DNA from: Flavobacteriales bacterium
GTDB lineage: Bacteria > Bacteroidota > Bacteroidia > Flavobacteriales_D > Parvicellaceae
Assembly (NCBI GenBank): GCA_018401455.1
Contig: JAGYKU010000020.1
Location: forward strand, 1-45,880
Length of the DNA: 45,880 nucleotides
Reading direction: 5' to 3'
In this document: piece by piece, positions 1 through 7,551 of the stretch
Position numbering within the stretch: position 1 is the stretch's first letter
Layout: every line of letters starts with the position of its first letter
Made by a program: the position numbers and the translations under genes
The notes under the pieces: model-generated
Told to the model about the DNA's origin: nothing
The model's database searches: none
What the model saw: only the letters and a program-made list of their open reading frames with translations

Positions 1-63
1 TTTCCTTTATTACCGCAGATTCTTCCTGAAGATGTTAAGTTGGTAGTGATTACTCTTTTGTAA
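1..63 (+). CDS. 3' end of an unidentified gene (partial)
   Basis: Frame 1 is open from the window edge for 20 codons and ends with TAA at 61-63. The peptide reads like a genuine hydrophobic C-terminus (ends ...EDVKLVVITLL). It converges on the Fic gene, whose stop codon lies one base further on. Too short to assign a family; the 5' part lies outside the window. Confidence 0.35.
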   Translation, partial: FPLLPQILPEDVKLVVITLL

Positions 64-1173
64 TTATTGACTATTCCATTCATCGGTTAGTTCGTAATTA
101 GTACTGCGCCCTCCTGACTCTTCTTGTTTTAAAATTCCTTTTTCAATTAAATCTTTTATATCTCTTAACGCTGTATCTGCAGAGCATTTAGCAACTTTTG
201 CCCATTTTGAAGACTTTAATTTGCCATTAAACCCGTCAAAAAGTTTATTTAAAATGAGTCTTTGCCTGCTGTTTAGTATTGTTTCTTTATGCTTATCCCA
301 AAATTCTGATTTTACTAGGACACGTTTTAAAGTTTCTTCGGTATTTTCCAATGCCCTATACATACAATTTAAAAACCAGTCCAGCCAATCTGTTAAATCT
401 CCAGAGTTATGTTGAACTTTTTGCAATATCTCATAATATTTATTTTTCTCATTGAGAATTTGGTTTGACAAACTATAAAATCTTTGAGAACTTTCCTCGG
501 AACGAGCAAGTAACATATCTGTAATTGCTCTAGCAATACGTCCATTGCCATCATCAAAAGGATGTATAATAATAAACCAAAAATGTGCAATTGCAGCTTT
601 TATAACTCCATCAATGTTTGATTTTGAATTTAACCAATTTAAAAATAAGTTCATTTCTTTCTCTACAACATTTGAAGAAGGAGCTTGAAAATGAACCTTT
701 TCTTTTCCCATAGGGTCTGACACAATTTGCATTTCTCCATTGCGATAACAGCCCGTATCAATTCTATGCATTCCACTCCAACCTGTTGGGAAAAGTGATG
801 CGTGCCAGCCAAAAATCCTTTCATGATCTAGTTTTTTATCAAATCTTTGAGTTGCATCAAGCATCATTTCAACGATACCTTCTACATTTCTATCTTCATG
901 AATAACACCTGCAAATTCAAAACCTAGTCTTTTGGCTATTGAGGAGCGCACTTGTTCTTGGTTCAAAAATTCACCTTCTATCTCCGAAGATTTTATAATA
1001 TCAAGTGTCAAGGTTGCTAAAATTGTTTCTTCTTTTATAGAAAAACCTAATGCAGTCAATTGTCCGAAAATCTTTCCTTGTAGATGACGAACTTTACCTA
1101 AAGTCACAGCAATTTTCCTATCATTCCAAGTGAATTCTGGCCAATTCTGATATTCATAAATGTATTTAGACAT
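64..1173 (-). CDS. Fic family protein (AMP transferase) with N-terminal DUF4172-like domain and C-terminal winged helix
   Basis: A 369-residue Fic enzyme, which usually transfers AMP from ATP to hydroxyl side chains of target proteins. The full catalytic motif HPFDDGNGRIAR is at residues 204-215, with His204 as the predicted base. An inhibitory-helix motif S-x-x-x-E-G lies near the N-terminus (S62 to G67), the arrangement of Fic proteins inhibited from their own N-terminal side. The N-terminal ~100 residues resemble DUF4172, and the last ~70 residues read as a winged helix-turn-helix (AKVAKCSADTALRDIKDLIE), so the protein may bind DNA and control its own gene. No antitoxin gene lies beside it. 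The ATG start is followed by a continuous domain and is preceded by a candidate promoter/operator. Its target cannot be told from sequence. Confidence 0.93.
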   Translation of the reverse strand: MSKYIYEYQNWPEFTWNDRKIAVTLGKVRHLQGKIFGQLTALGFSIKEETILATLTLDIIKSSEIEGEFLNQEQVRSSIAKRLGFEFAGVIHEDRNVEGIVEMMLDATQRFDKKLDHERIFGWHASLFPTGWSGMHRIDTGCYRNGEMQIVSDPMGKEKVHFQAPSSNVVEKEMNLFLNWLNSKSNIDGVIKAAIAHFWFIIIHPFDDGNGRIARAITDMLLARSEESSQRFYSLSNQILNEKNKYYEILQKVQHNSGDLTDWLDWFLNCMYRALENTEETLKRVLVKSEFWDKHKETILNSRQRLILNKLFDGFNGKLKSSKWAKVAKCSADTALRDIKDLIEKGILKQEESGGRSTNYELTDEWNSQ

Positions 1174-1194
1174 GTGACTTTATTTTTTTGCGGT

Positions 1195-1250
1195 AAATAT
1201 ACGAAATAATCTCCGCATATTTAATGAGAATAACTTAATTATTCTCCGCA
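1195..1250 (-). promoter_or_regulatory. candidate promoter and operator of the Fic gene
   Basis: On the minus strand a TATATTTA box (1195-1202) resembles the Bacteroidota -7 element. Upstream of it are two direct copies of TGCGGAGA (1210-1217 and 1243-1250) exactly 33 bp apart, about three helical turns. A repeat at this place fits an operator, possibly for the winged helix at the C-terminus of the Fic protein. This is inference from position and spacing. Confidence 0.4.
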
Positions 1251-1540
1251 AAGTTTTTTTTAATTTTAGTTTCATCTAATTTTCATAATTCTAATAGAAC
1301 GCAGATGACGCAGATTTTTTATGATTTACGCAGATTTTAACTGGGTTTTCAAACTCAATAAGGATAAATTATGAAAATGTAATGTCATTTTTAAGAATGA
1401 AAAATTTTAAAATATTAACTCAATAAATCAGCGATTATCTGCCTAATCAGTGTTCAATTTTATCAAATTTAATTGACATTTTAAAGATTAATAAATAAAA
1501 TTACCATCAACTATTCGCTATACAAAACAACTATCATTCA

Positions 1541-1590
1541 TTTTTCGTTTATGCGTTGCTAAGATAAATTTTTATTCTTAAACTTTTGTA
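1541..1590. repeat. copy A of a ~29-bp leader-like repeat
   Basis: Positions 1541-1569 match 18852-18880 with two mismatches; the shared core is CGTTGCTAAGATAAAT, and similarity continues weakly for another 20 bases. At 18852 the repeat is the region directly upstream of a lipoprotein gene on the minus strand. Here an ATG in the same orientation (near 1540) opens no useful frame, so this may be a promoter left behind after its gene was lost. Confidence 0.5.
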
Positions 1591-1638
1591 ATGAACAGAA
1601 AAATATTCTTTATCAAATTTTCAATTTGGCTAAAGTAC

Positions 1639-1848
1639 GTCATGCAGAGTATCCACTTTTTTTAGAAACAGCATAAGTTAAAATGACAATTGCATATTAA
1701 TTCCCCCTTTGGATTTGTACTAACCGAAGCGTAAGTAGGGGGTGATATGTATAAATTTTTCTCCTGAAAATCTCGTTGATTTATTCTGCGTATATCTGCG
1801 TAATCTGCGGGAAATATTTTGTCATTTCGTTTTCTTGTCATTGGTAGT
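1639..1848 (+). repeat. long interspersed repeat, copy 1 (inverted partner at 33722-33932)
   Basis: About 205 bp match the reverse complement of 33722-33932 at roughly 80% identity. Long exact blocks include CAGCATAAGTTAAAATGACA and GGATTTGTACTAACCGAAGC. The centre can fold: TACTAAC and GTAAGTA pair with one mismatch around a CGAAGC loop, flanked by C and G runs. The outer part holds ATCTGCG words seen in other intergenic regions. It encodes no transposase, so it is a non-autonomous or REP-like element. It ends across the stop codon of the nadR remnant. Confidence 0.75.
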
Positions 1849-2335
1849 TTAAATTACTTTGAATGATTTGAACAGCATTTTCCATTCTTTGTTCTTCTTT
1901 TCCATTCACGACAAAGAAAGTTTTTTTGATGAAGTTCCTTTTAAAGATGTCAAACAATTCATATCTGTCATTTGGATTTTCTCTTAGAAGGTCGTATTCC
2001 CATGGAAGGTCTGTCTAAAAGAGTAAATAAAAGTCAAATTTCTTGTTCTTGAATAAGTTGTAGAATGCTGGTTTTTCCATATCTGTAGTCCGACCAAATT
2101 TTTAAACTGATGTTTTCCGTAATGAAAAAATTAATAGATTTTGTAATGCTTTTCGTTCTTCATTTTGTTTATGAGCGATAGTTTCTAAATCTTCAAATTG
2201 ATATTTCAAGGTTTTTGGATTCTAAATAAGGTTGAGCAATTCATTAAAATAAGCACCATCAAAGTGTTTGCTCAAATATTTACAAAGTGTTGACTTTCCA
2301 GATGATTCTTGTCCTATGATGGCAATGTTTAACAT
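1838..2335 (-). pseudogene. decayed NadR-like nicotinamide riboside kinase/ATPase
   Basis: The minus strand starts well: ATG at 2333-2335 gives a P-loop GQESSGKST near residue 9 and then FDGAYFNELL, as in the AAA_28/NadR kinase group. The frame then stops (TAG) and the homology continues in pieces: YQFEDLETIAHKQNEERKAL, then KNKKFDFYLLF, a TAG, and TDLPWEYDLLREN, which is the IPWExDPLRE segment of this family. The natural stop is TGA at 1838-1840. The length (~166 codons) is close to the family norm. At least three lesions make this a pseudogene. The start overlaps the end of the pnuC remnant in ATGTTAA, as in an intact pnuC-nadR operon. Confidence 0.75.
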
Positions 2336-2955
2336 TGCATTTTTGTTTTCGTATTGTTTTTCAAAATATAAATCCAGAAATAGCCATAAAAGTATAAATA
2401 AGATACAACATTGATGTTAAATTATCAACCTCTTTCATAGTATAAAAAGATACTTGTAAAATCAATTACAATCCAGTAAATCCAGTTGGTTAAAACTCTT
2501 TGGCAACCATGTAGGTCGTGGTTAAACTAAAAACTGTTGTAAAAGCATCCACAAAAGGATTCAATTGCTTTGTATAGTTTGCAAAAATATAACTCTAAGA
2601 CAACTGCTATAATTGAACTTACTACAATATTAATGAGGTGATACTTTAAAGCCCATTCTTTATGTAGTTCAATTTTAACTGGTTTAGCAGTCTTTTTCCA
2701 TCAATTGGGTTTGTATTTTTTCTACCAACTTTTTCATTGTACCATGATATACCAACCTACAACCGCCATCACGGCATAAAAAAGTTGTAGTAATGTTTCT
2801 AAATACAAATGAGCAATAAAACACAAATAGAGTATAGAGTAGGGATGAAGCAAGCGCAAAATACCAACAAAGTATGTTTTTTTGAGTAAGTAAAACTGAA
2901 TAGAGCAAGTTGAAACACAGCCAACCATTCATAGGCACAGAAGTTTTGTAAATGT
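2336..2955 (-). pseudogene. pnuC: decayed PnuC-type nicotinamide riboside transporter
   Basis: PnuC is an inner-membrane carrier for nicotinamide riboside. Pieces of it appear in order in different minus-strand frames: KNILCWYFALASSLLYTLF, then LYLETLLQLFYAVMAVVGWY (the LQxFYxxxxxxGWY signature), then NPFVDAFTTVFSLTTTYMVA, then NWIYWIVIDFTSIFLYYERG, then LYLIYTFMAISGF. Each join needs a frameshift. The order and spacing match an intact transporter of about 200 residues. It sits directly upstream of the NadR-like kinase remnant, the usual salvage pair. There is no intact copy in the window. Confidence 0.75.
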
Positions 2956-2990
2956 CAAAATAAACGATTCAAAAAAAAGACATCATTGAA

Positions 2991-4280
2991 TTACAATCTT
3001 TTTAAAATGTTTTTTATTTTCTGAAATGAAGCTACAGATATAATTTCCTTTGGGCAAAACAGATAAGTCAATTGTAGTTTGCAATCGTTAATGATTTTAA
3101 AACTATTGCGCCTAACAATATCATGGACGATTAATGATTCGATTAATGATTCAGAATTTAAATATAAAATTCCTTCTGTAGGGTTTGGGAATAATTCAAT
3201 ATTTGAGGTTTCATTTTCTACAACATAACTGCTCAAACAAGTAATTGCTGTTCCATTAATTTCAGAAAAAACGCCATTATCTACCGACCATCTGAGCCAT
3301 TCGCCACCATTGCCTGTTTTCCAATCCGAAAGTTCGAGAAAATTACTTCCAGTGGCTGTTCCTTTCACTTTGTAAACTGCCAATGCTTCTTGGTTTCGAT
3401 TCCAATCGAGAGGATTTCCAGCAGTGCAATTTTCTGGTGAAAAATCACTTAAATCGCAATTGGGTTGAATAAAGTAGGCGTAATCATCGAAATTAGGATT
3501 ACCAAAAACCATGGCTTTTCCAGTTAGATCAATACAAACAGCAGTGTATTCATCGCAGGCAATGCCTTTTCCTACAGTTTCATAATCGTTTATAATTCTT
3601 GCCAAAAACGTAGTGTGTCTTCCTTTTCGGTCTGGATTGTCATAATGCGTATCCGTAATTACATCTTCTAAAAAGTTATTTTTAATAAACGAAAGAGAAT
3701 CGACAGTTAGATTTACATCAAAAGGATTGGAAAGTGCTTGCGCTGATGTTATTGTACTATTTTGCGCTGAAAAATAATATTTTCCTTGAATGGCCATTCC
3801 AGCACTTGTGCCGCCAATAACAACATTTCTTTCGTGAATGGCATCATTGATAAGAGAATCTATTTTTGTTCCTCTCCAAAACGAAATGTAGTCCCATTGA
3901 TCTCCACCTGCAAACCAAATGGCTTCTGCTTGTTGAATTTTTTGTTGAATGTACATTTCGTTACTTGCATTGGCATTATGACAAACAATGGTTTCTACGG
4001 AATTTAATGAAATTCCCAAATCATTGAAAAAATAACTATTGTAGCCATCAGTTCCAGAAGTTCTCAAAATCAAAACATCTCCGCCATTGGCTCTGTTGAG
4101 AAACCATTTCATGCCTTCGTCATCTTCTGTTGCCCCACCCATAAGACAAACGCCACCTTGAGGTGCAGTCACAACATCTAAGTTATTTCCCATAAAGTAG
4201 GAAGTATAATTCTGTCCTAATGCACCACATGAAAAAGCAGTAAGCAAAACCCATAAAGAAGAAAGTCTATAAAAAAACAT
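2991..4280 (-). CDS. secreted peptidase S51 (cyanophycinase-like) with T9SS sorting domain
   Basis: A 429-residue protein with an N-terminal signal peptide (cleavage near AFSCGALGQ). The S51 core is clear: GGVCLMGGATEDD near residue 42, FAGGDQ at 123-128, and the nucleophile motif GGTSAGM with Ser159, as in cyanophycinase and dipeptidase E relatives. The C-terminus begins a type A T9SS sorting domain (IELFPNPTEGILYLNSES). Near 3090 the frame appears to slip: the last residues as translated do not fit, whereas the neighbouring frame gives TIDLSVLPKGNYICSF and ends at TGA 2983-2985, a textbook sorting-domain end. The enzyme domain is intact; export to the surface may be lost or the slip may be a sequence error. 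The substrate is uncertain. Confidence 0.88.
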   Translation of the reverse strand: MFFYRLSSLWVLLTAFSCGALGQNYTSYFMGNNLDVVTAPQGGVCLMGGATEDDEGMKWFLNRANGGDVLILRTSGTDGYNSYFFNDLGISLNSVETIVCHNANASNEMYIQQKIQQAEAIWFAGGDQWDYISFWRGTKIDSLINDAIHERNVVIGGTSAGMAIQGKYYFSAQNSTITSAQALSNPFDVNLTVDSLSFIKNNFLEDVITDTHYDNPDRKGRHTTFLARIINDYETVGKGIACDEYTAVCIDLTGKAMVFGNPNFDDYAYFIQPNCDLSDFSPENCTAGNPLDWNRNQEALAVYKVKGTATGSNFLELSDWKTGNGGEWLRWSVDNGVFSEINGTAITCLSSYVVENETSNIELFPNPTEGILYLNSESLIESLIVHDIVRRNSFKIINDCKLQLTYLFCPKEIISVASFQKIKNILKRL

Positions 4281-4747
4281 ATTTTTAGTTTGATAAATTT
4301 TTCATAAAAATAGGAAAAAATAATTCGCTTGAACAATTACGGATATTAAAACTTGTGAACGATGTGTTTTTGGAGTAAATTTAAAGCAATTATTAGATGT
4401 TTTTTTACTCGATTAAGACAAGAGAGAATTATTTAAAATCAAGACGAAACCCTAATACATTTAATAAAAATGAAATTGAAAAAGTATTGACTGATTGGTT
4501 TAGTAACGACTTGGACTTAGACAAAAGCAAATTAACAAGAGATGCGAAATTTGTATGAGAGCGGAAAGGTTACCTATTTGAACAAAGGTTATTGGGAATC
4601 CACTAAGTTTTTTTGATTACTATGATAATATTTTTATCATAGTATTTTGTTTGAGAAAATGAATTGGATCACGCTTCAAATTCTTCATTACAAAAAATAT
4701 ACACTCATTCTATTCCCAATCAAAACAAAAAAATGTAATTTTACTTT
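4281..4747. other. 467-bp gap with a small open frame
   Basis: This stretch separates divergent genes for two secreted proteins, so it should carry both promoters, but no clear TAnnTTTG box was found. It also holds the 53-codon frame listed separately at 4397-4558. Nothing else is recognised. Confidence 0.4.
4397..4558 (+). pseudogene. small unknown open frame, possible gene remnant
   Basis: ATG at 4397 opens 53 codons to TGA at 4556-4558. The peptide has protein-like composition with an acidic amphipathic stretch (IEKVLTDWFSNDLDLDKSKL), unlike random AT-rich translation. Protein-like sequence seems to continue briefly past the stop in another frame, which suggests the remains of a longer gene. 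The family is not recognised. Confidence 0.2.
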
Positions 4748-5872
4748 ATGAAGATATTGATTTCATTTTTTCTGATGTTGCTCATCCATTTGGGTTTTGC
4801 TCAAATCAAGGATGTGAAATTACTTGATAATTGGTCGGACGAATTGATTAATGGCTGGTATAATGAAGGTGCATACAACGAAGTTTGGGGTTTTGTGCAT
4901 GAAGGAAAAGAATATGGCGTAATCGGTTCTGCGAATGGAACGAATATCATCAAAATCAATGATGATAATACTTTAGAAAGGATTCAATTTATAGAAGGAC
5001 GCCATCTCACGGCTATACATAGAGATTATCACGATTACAATGGTTACCTCTACGAAGTATGCGATCAAGGCAAAAGTTCGCTGAGAATTCACGACCTAAG
5101 TTATCTTCCAGATTCCATTCACTTGGTGTATGACGACAGTACTTATTTGGCGAGATGTCATAACATTTTTATCGATTCCTCTTCTGCTTTGTTGTACGCT
5201 TGTGGTTTGACTTACGGAACATTTGACGTTGCCATGAGGGTTTTGTCTTTGGATAATCCCACACAACCCACTTTAGTTTATGATTATGAATTTGTGGACT
5301 ATGTTCACGATGTCTTTGTTAGAAATGATACTGCTTATATTCATGCTGGAAATCAAGGAATGAGAGTAGCTGATTTTTCAAACCCTACCATGCCTTTACC
5401 TTTGGGAACTTTGGAGTTTTACCCTGATAAAGGCTACAATCACAGCGGTTGGTTGAGTGAAGATGGCAAAACTTATGTGATGTGTGACGAAACTGCAGGA
5501 ATGAGATTTAAAGTTCTTGACGTTTCCGATTTGTCTAATATTGAAGTATTGAGTTATGATAAACCACCCACATTCGATTTGACCATGCCGCACAATGTAA
5601 TGGTCAAAGATGGATTGGCTTATTTTTCCTATTATAATGATGGTTTGGAGATATACGATGTAAGAAATCCGACCAACATCAAAAGAGTTGCCTATTACGA
5701 CACTTATACTGATGGTGAAATTAATTTTAGAGGAGCGTGGGGGATTTACGCTTTTTTACCTAGTGGAAGATTGTTGGTTTCTGATAGAAAATACGGGATA
5801 TTTTTGTTGCAAGTAACCTCCTCAAATTTAGTAGAAGCGGATATCGACTCCTATTTTATCCCAATTATGTAG
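4748..5872 (+). CDS. secreted choice-of-anchor B (LVIVD-repeat) protein, frameshifted before its sorting domain
   Basis: A 374-residue protein with a signal peptide (MKILISFFLMLLIHLGFAQ) and repeated beta-propeller-like segments of the LVIVD/choice-of-anchor B type: GSANGTNIIKINDD, then CHNIFIDSSSALLYACG, then DYVHDVFVRNDTAYIHAG, then GLEIYDVRNPTN. Such proteins are surface or extracellular in Bacteroidota; their ligands are unknown. The frame ends early at ...DIDSYFIPIM. One extra T in the run at 5854-5857 would instead give SYFYPNYVENG and lead into the sorting domain listed next. It begins a same-strand run followed by the alkyltransferase-like gene. Confidence 0.87.
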   Translation: MKILISFFLMLLIHLGFAQIKDVKLLDNWSDELINGWYNEGAYNEVWGFVHEGKEYGVIGSANGTNIIKINDDNTLERIQFIEGRHLTAIHRDYHDYNGYLYEVCDQGKSSLRIHDLSYLPDSIHLVYDDSTYLARCHNIFIDSSSALLYACGLTYGTFDVAMRVLSLDNPTQPTLVYDYEFVDYVHDVFVRNDTAYIHAGNQGMRVADFSNPTMPLPLGTLEFYPDKGYNHSGWLSEDGKTYVMCDETAGMRFKVLDVSDLSNIEVLSYDKPPTFDLTMPHNVMVKDGLAYFSYYNDGLEIYDVRNPTNIKRVAYYDTYTDGEINFRGAWGIYAFLPSGRLLVSDRKYGIFLLQVTSSNLVEADIDSYFIPIM

Positions 5873-6096
5873 AAAATGGATTTGCTTTCTTTTATGCGAA
5901 TCAAAGATTTCCTTCTGATTATCAAATAGAAATTTTTGCAAACAATGGCAGTTTGGTTAAAATATTTTATGGCTCTGGCGATTATTTAAGAATGGATTTA
6001 TCCGATTTAAGTAATGGGCTTTATCTTTTTAAACACAAAGAACTCAATACCGATAAAGTTAATATTGGAAAGTTTGTAGTGAATAGGAATTTTTAA
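5852..6096 (+). other. out-of-frame T9SS C-terminal sorting domain of the preceding gene
   Basis: In the neighbouring frame the sequence continues as FYPNYVENGFAFF, then YQIEIFANNGSLVK, then LRMDLSDLSNGLYLF and ends IGKFVVNRNF with TAA at 6094-6096. This has all parts of a type A T9SS sorting domain, including the xYPN start and LSxGxY motif. A one-base loss in the T4 run at 5854-5857 separates it from the body. Intact, the gene would span 4748-6096. Confidence 0.8.
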
Positions 6097-6101
6097 CTCA
6101 A

Positions 6102-6440
6102 ATGTCTAAAGAAGTAAAATACAACTTTTTTGAGAATGCTCAAGCGGTGGCAAGATTAATTCCTTATGGAAAAGTCACTTCTTACGGAGCGATTGCTAAT
6201 TATTTAGGAGCTTCAAAATCGGCAAGAATGGTCGGTTATGCCATGAAAGCAGCAGCAAATGACACTACAGTTCCAGCGCATAGAGTTTTGAATAGAATGG
6301 GTATGCTGACAGGCAAAGCCAATTTTTCATCACCAGAGGAGATGGAACAAAAACTGAATGCAGAAGGGATTAAAGTCATAGACAATCAGGTAGTTGATTT
6401 CGAAAAACACTTTTGGAATCCCTCTGAAGTTTTGTTATGA
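6102..6440 (+). CDS. alkyltransferase-like (ATL) protein of the MGMT family, lacking the active cysteine
   Basis: A 112-residue protein equal to the DNA-binding domain of O6-alkylguanine-DNA alkyltransferases. The helix-turn-helix (KVTSYGAIANYLG) and arginine finger (SARMVG, R42) are present. The acceptor motif PCHRV is PAHRV at residues 58-62, with Ala59 in place of the cysteine that takes the alkyl group. Proteins of this kind cannot repair by transfer; known ATLs flip out O6-alkylguanine and hand the lesion to nucleotide excision repair. Many ATLs have Trp here, so Ala is a less common form. It starts five bases after the stop of the out-of-frame sorting domain and may be read from the same transcript. 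Confidence 0.92.
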   Translation: MSKEVKYNFFENAQAVARLIPYGKVTSYGAIANYLGASKSARMVGYAMKAAANDTTVPAHRVLNRMGMLTGKANFSSPEEMEQKLNAEGIKVIDNQVVDFEKHFWNPSEVLL

Positions 6441-6471
6441 TTTTCAAAACTTCAAACCACGAACTCCAAAC

Positions 6472-6506
6472 TAAACCCTCACTCCGATAATACACATCAA
6501 TCCTGA
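6472..6506 (-). pseudogene. tail of a second SpoIIE-type gene (fragment)
   Basis: On the minus strand this segment reads MCIIGVRV followed by TAG. It is nearly identical at the DNA level to the last codons of the adjacent SpoIIE gene (DDVCIIGVKV, ending at 6544), differing by a 3-base gap and a few substitutions. It is best explained as the 3' remnant of a tandem paralogue, or a small partial duplication. Confidence 0.45.
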
Positions 6507-6543
6507 GGCGGATGGTATTATCTGGCGCTCAATTTTGATTACA

Positions 6544-7551
6544 TCAAACTTTCACACCGATAATACACACGTCATCAATCTGGTCGAAATCTCCTTTCCA
6601 AGAATCAAATTCGTTTTGTAAGATAAGGCGCTGATTATCCATATCTTCTTCTGCTAGATTGAGTAAAAATTGTTTGAAAGGTTTATATTTCAGTTTTTTA
6701 CCTTTATCGCCTCCAAATTGATGCAAAACCATCAGTAAAAATATAGATGCTATCTTCTTTTTGTAAAGGTATAGTGAGTTGCGTAAAACTCGACATTTTG
6801 GAATAAACCTACGGGCATTCTATTTGCTTTGTGTTCGATAAGGGAATAATGCTCATATAAATGAATCGAAGTATCATTATTTTGTTGTTCTGTCAATAAG
6901 TTCGTTTTTCTAACAATCCACAATGGATTATTTGCTCCAGAATACGTCAATACATTGTCTTCGATAGCACACAAAGCGATGTCCATTCCATCTTTCACTT
7001 CTTTGCCTCCTCTTCCAAAAGTTTCGATTACGATTTCTCTCGTTTTGTTTAAAATTTCGAAGGGTTCGAGGAGTTTAAATTCTTTGACACTTCTATTGAG
7101 TGCGTTGCTACAAACCACACTTACCATAGCACCAGGCACTCCATGCCCCGTACAATCTGCAGCCGAAAAAAACACTTTGTTATTAATTTTTTGTGCCCAA
7201 TAAAAATCGCCACTTACAACATCTTTGGGTAAAACAGTTTTGTCCTTTTCCTAAATTCTTTTTAAATCTTCTCTTGGGGGCAGAATCAGCTTGTTGAAGT
7301 TGTTGCGCATACTTGATAGATCTGAAATTTCGTGATGCGTTTCTTCTAGTTGTTTGTGCTGCGTTTCTATTTTAGATTTTGAGATTCAACTTCTATTTTT
7401 ACTTTCAATGATTTTCTTTTGTTTTTGAGTAAGTCTGTATCTATTTAAAATAAAGAGTCAAAAAAGCAGAAACGAGTCCCAATCAAAATAAGGTATAACT
7501 TCTGTTTTTTTTGAATATCAGTTTCTAACCTTTGGTTTTCTAATGCTTTCT
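6544..7551 (-). pseudogene. decayed C-terminal half of a TPR-SpoIIE (PP2C-type) phosphatase
   Basis: SpoIIE/PP2C phosphatases remove phosphate from serine or threonine. The minus strand keeps this half in pieces: a coiled coil (YRLTQKQKKIIESKNRS), HHEISDSIKYAQQLQQ, LILPPREDLKRI, a TAG, then KDVVSGDFYWAQK and FFSAADCTGHGVPGAMVSVV with the metal-binding GDF and ADCTGHG motifs, CALNRS-like helices, QLTIPLQKEDSIYIFTDGFA, and QFGGDKGKKLKYKPF to DDVCIIGVKV. The parts occupy different frames, with at least four frameshifts, one TGA and one TAG. The longest open piece is 6750-7175; the tail is 6544-6732. It follows the TPR half with the usual order and spacing, so the original gene was about 720 codons. 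It is too damaged to be functional unless the sequence is poor here. Confidence 0.8.

Larger units (their letters stand above)
1174..1837. repeat. gene-free stretch with dispersed Bacteroidota intergenic repeats
   Basis: No credible coding region is visible. From 1296 to 1345 there are repeated GCAGAT/ACGCAG words (a gacgcagat unit three times). At 1541-1590 there is a leader-like sequence that recurs at 18852. From 1639 onward lies one arm of a long inverted repeat pair. The rest is featureless AT-rich DNA. Confidence 0.5.

Noticed and set aside
2956-2990. Possible NAD or thiamine riboswitch before the pnuC remnant
   Set aside because: The space to the next gene is about 30 bases and no conserved aptamer sequence is visible.
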